Below, in pieces: positions 6,047 through 8,123 of a stretch of DNA of 8,123 nt (its first letter is position 1; each line of letters opens with the position of its first letter). Origin of the DNA: Methylobacterium sp. (lineage in GTDB: Bacteria > Pseudomonadota > Alphaproteobacteria > Rhizobiales > Beijerinckiaceae); the NCBI GenBank assembly GCA_021154065.1, contig JAJKJG010000036.1, forward strand, positions 1 to 8,123, given 5' to 3'. The notes beneath the pieces are model-generated. The model was given only the letters and a program-made list of their open reading frames with translations. It ran no database searches and had not been told where the DNA came from. The position numbers were made by a program, and so were the translations under genes.

Positions 6047-6053
6047 GCCCGCG
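6033..6053 (+). terminator. 7-bp hairpin enclosing the cytochrome c stop codon
   Basis: CGCGGGC (6033-6039) pairs exactly with GCCCGCG (6047-6053). The 7-nt loop GCGCTAA ends with the TAA stop codon, the same geometry as at the MFS stop. No T-run follows. It is a candidate transcript-end or stability element. Confidence 0.4.
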
Positions 6054-6066
6054 AGCGGTCAGGTGT

Positions 6067-6110
6067 CGCGCCGATGCCGCAAAAGCGCGCGCATGTCTCG
6101 CGTCGGCGCG
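6067..6110. terminator. Long stem-loop between convergent genes (candidate bidirectional terminator)
   Basis: Positions 6067-6077 pair with 6100-6110 to give an 11-bp stem with one G-U wobble; the core CGCGCCGA/TCGGCGCG is perfect. The loop of 22 bases holds a small CGC-AAAA-GCG hairpin. It lies in the 69-base gap between the convergent cytochrome c and DUF3775 genes, where a shared terminator is expected. Neither side has a T-run, so efficiency without Rho is doubtful. Confidence 0.4.
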
Positions 6111-6115
6111 CCCCC

Positions 6116-6505
6116 TCAGGTGCAGCTGCGTCCCATCGCGGCGAGACCCTCGTCGAGGAGATCGGCGAGGTTCGGGATGCCGAGGAGCCAGTCGGAGGTC
6201 GAGAGCCGGCTCGCGTCCTCGCGCTCGCGGGCGAGGCGCACGGCCGCGCCCCACTCCTCCGGCTCGAGGTCGCCGCGGCCGATATAGACGAGGGCGATGA
6301 GGTCGTGGCGCTCGTCCTCGTTGAGACCCGCGATCATGTCGCGGACCTCGGCCTCGGTCGCGTCGCCGGGCGCGCTCGTCAGCACGTCGGTCCAGCCGTC
6401 GTCGATCGGGTTGGAGCCGGACGCCGGATCGGTGATCCCCTCTTTCACGTCGATCTCGCGCGCCCGCACGATGAGGCCGCAAACCTTGTCCAAGGCGATG
6501 TCCAT
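6116..6505 (-). CDS. DUF3775 domain protein, function unknown
   Basis: A 129-residue soluble acidic protein that I recognise as the DUF3775 family, common in Alphaproteobacteria and without an assigned function. It starts MDIALDKVCGLIVRAREID. Family-like blocks are SGSNPIDD (near residues 29-36), a central GLNEDERHDLIALVYIGRGD and the C-terminal LLGIPNLADLLDEGLAAMG. There are no signal peptide, membrane segment or catalytic motifs. The same frame continues upstream to 7123, but that extension is antisense to the TPR gene. ATG 6505 is fixed by the strong Shine-Dalgarno AAAGGAG five bases upstream. The gene is convergent with cytochrome c and divergent from the TPR gene, so it is probably monocistronic. 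Confidence 0.9.
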   Translation of the reverse strand: MDIALDKVCGLIVRAREIDVKEGITDPASGSNPIDDGWTDVLTSAPGDATEAEVRDMIAGLNEDERHDLIALVYIGRGDLEPEEWGAAVRLAREREDASRLSTSDWLLGIPNLADLLDEGLAAMGRSCT

Positions 6506-6607
6506 ACTTACTCCTTTGAGCCGTTCCGGAGAAGATAACACCGGCGGGCGCTCGCAGGTTCGCTCGATCCTGATAAGCTTGCGCCGCAAATTGTCGGGAA
6601 CGCCCCA
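6506..6607. promoter_or_regulatory. Divergent intergenic region between the DUF3775 and TPR genes
   Basis: This 102-base gap is visibly richer in A/T than its surroundings and must carry the start signals of two divergent genes. Possible -10-like boxes are GATAAG (6572-6577, plus strand) and TTATCT on the minus strand (complement of 6534-6539). Neither has a convincing -35 partner, so no promoter is assigned. Confidence 0.35.
6511..6517 (-). promoter_or_regulatory. Shine-Dalgarno of the DUF3775 gene
   Basis: On the minus strand AAAGGAG lies 5 bases before ATG 6505. It is one of the best ribosome sites in the window and rules out the longer upstream frame. Confidence 0.8.
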
Positions 6608-7057
6608 ATGCTCCGCCGCGCCACCCTCGCCGCAATCGTGCTCGGTCTCTCTTGCGCAACCGTCGCCGCAATGGGTCCCGATCTCTCGAACCTCAACGGC
6701 AACCCGACCTACGAACGCGCCCGTACGCTGATCAAGGCCGGCGCTTACGGCGAGGCGATACCGCTCCTCATGCAGCTCAAGGCCGAGTTCAAAACCTCGG
6801 CCGACGTGCCGAACTGGCTCGGCTTCTGCCATCGCAAGCTCAAGGATTATCCGCGAGCGAAAGCCTTCTACGACGAGGCCTTGACCTACAATCCGACCCA
6901 CCTCGGCGCGAACGAATACCTCGGCGAGTGGTATGTCGAGACCGGCGACCTCGCGAAGGCGCGCGAACAGCTCGCCTACCTCACCGGCCTTTGCGGGAAT
7001 TGCGAGGAAGCCAAGGACCTCGCCGAGGCGCTCGCGAAGGCTCCGAAGACGCAATAG
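6608..7057 (+). CDS. Secreted tetratricopeptide-repeat protein
   Basis: A 149-residue protein with an N-terminal signal peptide (positively charged MLRR, hydrophobic residues 6-20, likely cleavage near 20-22), so probably periplasmic. The mature part holds about three TPR-like helical hairpins (near 34-66, 67-100 and 101-134). These include the characteristic A..Y.EA pattern at 46-50 and the stretch YPRAKAFYDEALTYNPTHLG (81-100). TPR domains mediate protein-protein contacts; no partner is evident. A CGNC pair (Cys129, Cys132) lies in the last repeat, and Cys74 sits in the second. Related small TPR proteins known to me carry a cysteine pair at a similar place, which may form a disulfide. ATG 6608 has a weak GGGAA seven bases upstream. 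It heads a same-strand group with the DUF486 and methyltransferase genes. Confidence 0.85.
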   Translation: MLRRATLAAIVLGLSCATVAAMGPDLSNLNGNPTYERARTLIKAGAYGEAIPLLMQLKAEFKTSADVPNWLGFCHRKLKDYPRAKAFYDEALTYNPTHLGANEYLGEWYVETGDLAKAREQLAYLTGLCGNCEEAKDLAEALAKAPKTQ

Positions 7058-7121
7058 GCAGGGTTGCGGGGCGCCGGCAAACCGGGTCAAAGGGCCGCTC
7101 ACCTCCGGCCGGCTTTCCCGC

Positions 7122-7463
7122 ATGAATCCTCAGATCGCTCCGATCGCCCTGCTCGTCGCCTCGAACGTGTTCATGACCTTCGCCTGGTATGGGCACCTCA
7201 AGTTCAAGGCGGCGCCGCTCTGGGGCGCGGTCCTCGTCAGCTGGGGCATCGCCTTCCTGGAGTACTGGTTCGCGGTGCCGGCGAACCGCATCGGCTCGCA
7301 GGCCTATTCGGCGGCCGAGCTGAAGACCATGCAGGAGGTCATCACGCTCCTGGTCTTCGCCGGCTTTTCGGTGCTGTACCTCAAGGAGCCGATCGGCTGG
7401 CATCATCTCGTCGGCTTCGCGCTGATCGCCGCCGGCGCTTTCTTCATCTTCGCGGGCCGCTGA
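7122..7463 (+). CDS. DUF486 / DMT-family small membrane protein
   Basis: A 113-residue inner-membrane protein with four predicted helices (about 5-23, 31-50, 72-88 and 92-111). The pattern FMTFAWYGHLKFK (17-29), the loop VPANRIG (52-58) and the LKTMQEVITL block (67-76) are characteristic of DUF486, a small DMT-like family. Its function is unknown; relatedness to small multidrug-resistance-like proteins suggests a dimeric transporter, but this is unproven. ATG 7122 is the only plausible start, and no Shine-Dalgarno is seen. The gene lies 64 bases after the TPR gene and 4 bases before the methyltransferase gene. Confidence 0.9.
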   Translation: MNPQIAPIALLVASNVFMTFAWYGHLKFKAAPLWGAVLVSWGIAFLEYWFAVPANRIGSQAYSAAELKTMQEVITLLVFAGFSVLYLKEPIGWHHLVGFALIAAGAFFIFAGR

Positions 7464-7467
7464 GCCG

Positions 7468-8123
7468 ATGGACGCGGCCGTCGTCTCCGGCCATCGCGCC
7501 GTCGACCGCTATCTCGCCGAGGGTTTCGAGGCGGTGCCGGGCATGTCCTCGCGCTTCGCGACGGCGATCTGCGGCCATCTCGTGCGCCGTCAGACCGAGC
7601 TCGGCGTCAGCGGCTCGATCGCCGAAATCGGCACCTTCGAGGGCCGCTTCTTCATCGGCCTCGCGCTCGCGCTCGCCGAGGGCGAGCGGGCCTACGGCTT
7701 CGATACCTTCGATTGGCCGGACGCCGGGGTGCAGGAGCGCTTTGTGGAGAATTGCCGCCGCAACGGCGCCGACCTCGCGCGGATCGAAGCGGTGAAGCGC
7801 GACAGCCGCGCTCTCGGCGCCGCGGAGCTGAGGGAGATCGTCGGCGGCGAGCCGGTGCGCTTCTTCCATATCGACGGCGACCACGGTCTTGAAAGCCTCG
7901 CCCACGACCTCGCGCTCGCCCACGCGGTGCTTCACCCGCAGGGCGTGATCTGCACCGACGACATGCTGCATCCGGAATACCCGTTCCTGGTGCTCGCGGT
8001 GCACGATTACCTGCGCGCCCATCCCGAGATGCGCCTCCTGTGCGTCATCGACCGCGAGGACATCGTCGCGGCGGCGAAGTTCCTGATCTGCCGCGCCGAC
8101 GCGGTCGCGCTCTACGAGGACGA
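7468..8123 (+). CDS. Class I SAM-dependent methyltransferase (Methyltransf_24-like), C-terminus off the right edge
   Basis: The frame is open from ATG 7468 to the window end, with 218 complete codons. The SAM-binding motif I is IAEIGTFEGRFF (residues 51-62), followed by an acidic strand end YGFDTFDW (76-83). The segment FFHIDGDHGLESLAHDL (132-148) and GVICTDD (159-165) match the Methyltransf_24 pattern, in which an IDGDH motif precedes the GGxxxxDD loop. Members often modify small molecules or sugars and occur in antibiotic, polysaccharide or O-antigen pathways; the substrate is unknown here. The start lies 4 bases after the DUF486 stop and has no Shine-Dalgarno of its own, so it is probably translated by coupling. 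The C-terminal end may carry further domains. Confidence 0.88.
   Translation, partial: MDAAVVSGHRAVDRYLAEGFEAVPGMSSRFATAICGHLVRRQTELGVSGSIAEIGTFEGRFFIGLALALAEGERAYGFDTFDWPDAGVQERFVENCRRNGADLARIEAVKRDSRALGAAELREIVGGEPVRFFHIDGDHGLESLAHDLALAHAVLHPQGVICTDDMLHPEYPFLVLAVHDYLRAHPEMRLLCVIDREDIVAAAKFLICRADAVALYED

Noticed and set aside
6506..7123. N-terminal extension of the DUF3775 frame on the minus strand
   Set aside because: The extension is antisense to the signal-peptide TPR gene, and the strong Shine-Dalgarno at 6511-6517 fixes the start at 6505.
7444..8022. 192-codon minus-strand frame opposite the methyltransferase gene
   Set aside because: The plus strand carries clear SAM-binding motifs; the opposite frame has no domain signature or ribosome site.

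Overview
The window is very GC-rich DNA, strongly biased to G/C at third codon positions and densely coding on both strands. It looks like the chromosome of a high-GC alphaproteobacterium, plausibly Hyphomicrobiales-like. The reasons are the CoxD-type MoxR ATPase, the DUF3775 protein, the periplasmic class I cytochrome c and the codon bias. The genus cannot be named from sequence alone. I see no tRNA, rRNA, insertion sequence, CRISPR array, phage gene or sign of recent transfer. No gap between genes exceeds about 105 bases. Long arginine-, aspartate- or serine-rich frames run opposite or across nearly every gene and are GC-driven shadows.

Layout. (1) Bases 1-692, minus strand: the N-terminal 230 residues of a MoxR/CoxD-type AAA+ ATPase that runs off the left edge. 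(2) Bases 796-2869, plus strand, divergent from it: an EamA (DMT) permease, then a membrane-anchored HtrA/DegS-like serine protease with one PDZ domain. (3) Bases 2969-4586: an MFS permease, then 5-hydroxyisourate hydrolase (uraH) after a short gap that holds a perfect 10-bp hairpin. (4) Bases 4689-6046: a secreted seven-bladed beta-propeller of the Vgb ('virginiamycin B lyase-like') type, tightly followed by a secreted class I cytochrome c with no conventional start codon. (5) Bases 6116-6505, minus strand: a DUF3775 protein, convergent with the cytochrome and divergent from the next group. (6) Bases 6608-8123, plus strand: a secreted TPR protein, a DUF486 small membrane protein and, 4 bases later, a class I SAM methyltransferase cut by the right edge.

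How the genes fit together. Most neighbours look like ordinary housekeeping or accessory genes without a shared pathway. The closest thing to an undescribed functional unit is the propeller/cytochrome c pair: both are predicted to be exported, their coding frames are nearly contiguous, and the positions expected to hold the streptogramin-lyase catalytic residues are substituted. A second recurring signal is hairpins built around stop codons. The MFS and cytochrome genes each end in a GC-rich inverted repeat with a 7-nt loop whose last three bases are the stop codon, and the protease gene has a related arrangement. I found no convincing defence system, mobile system or biosynthetic cluster.
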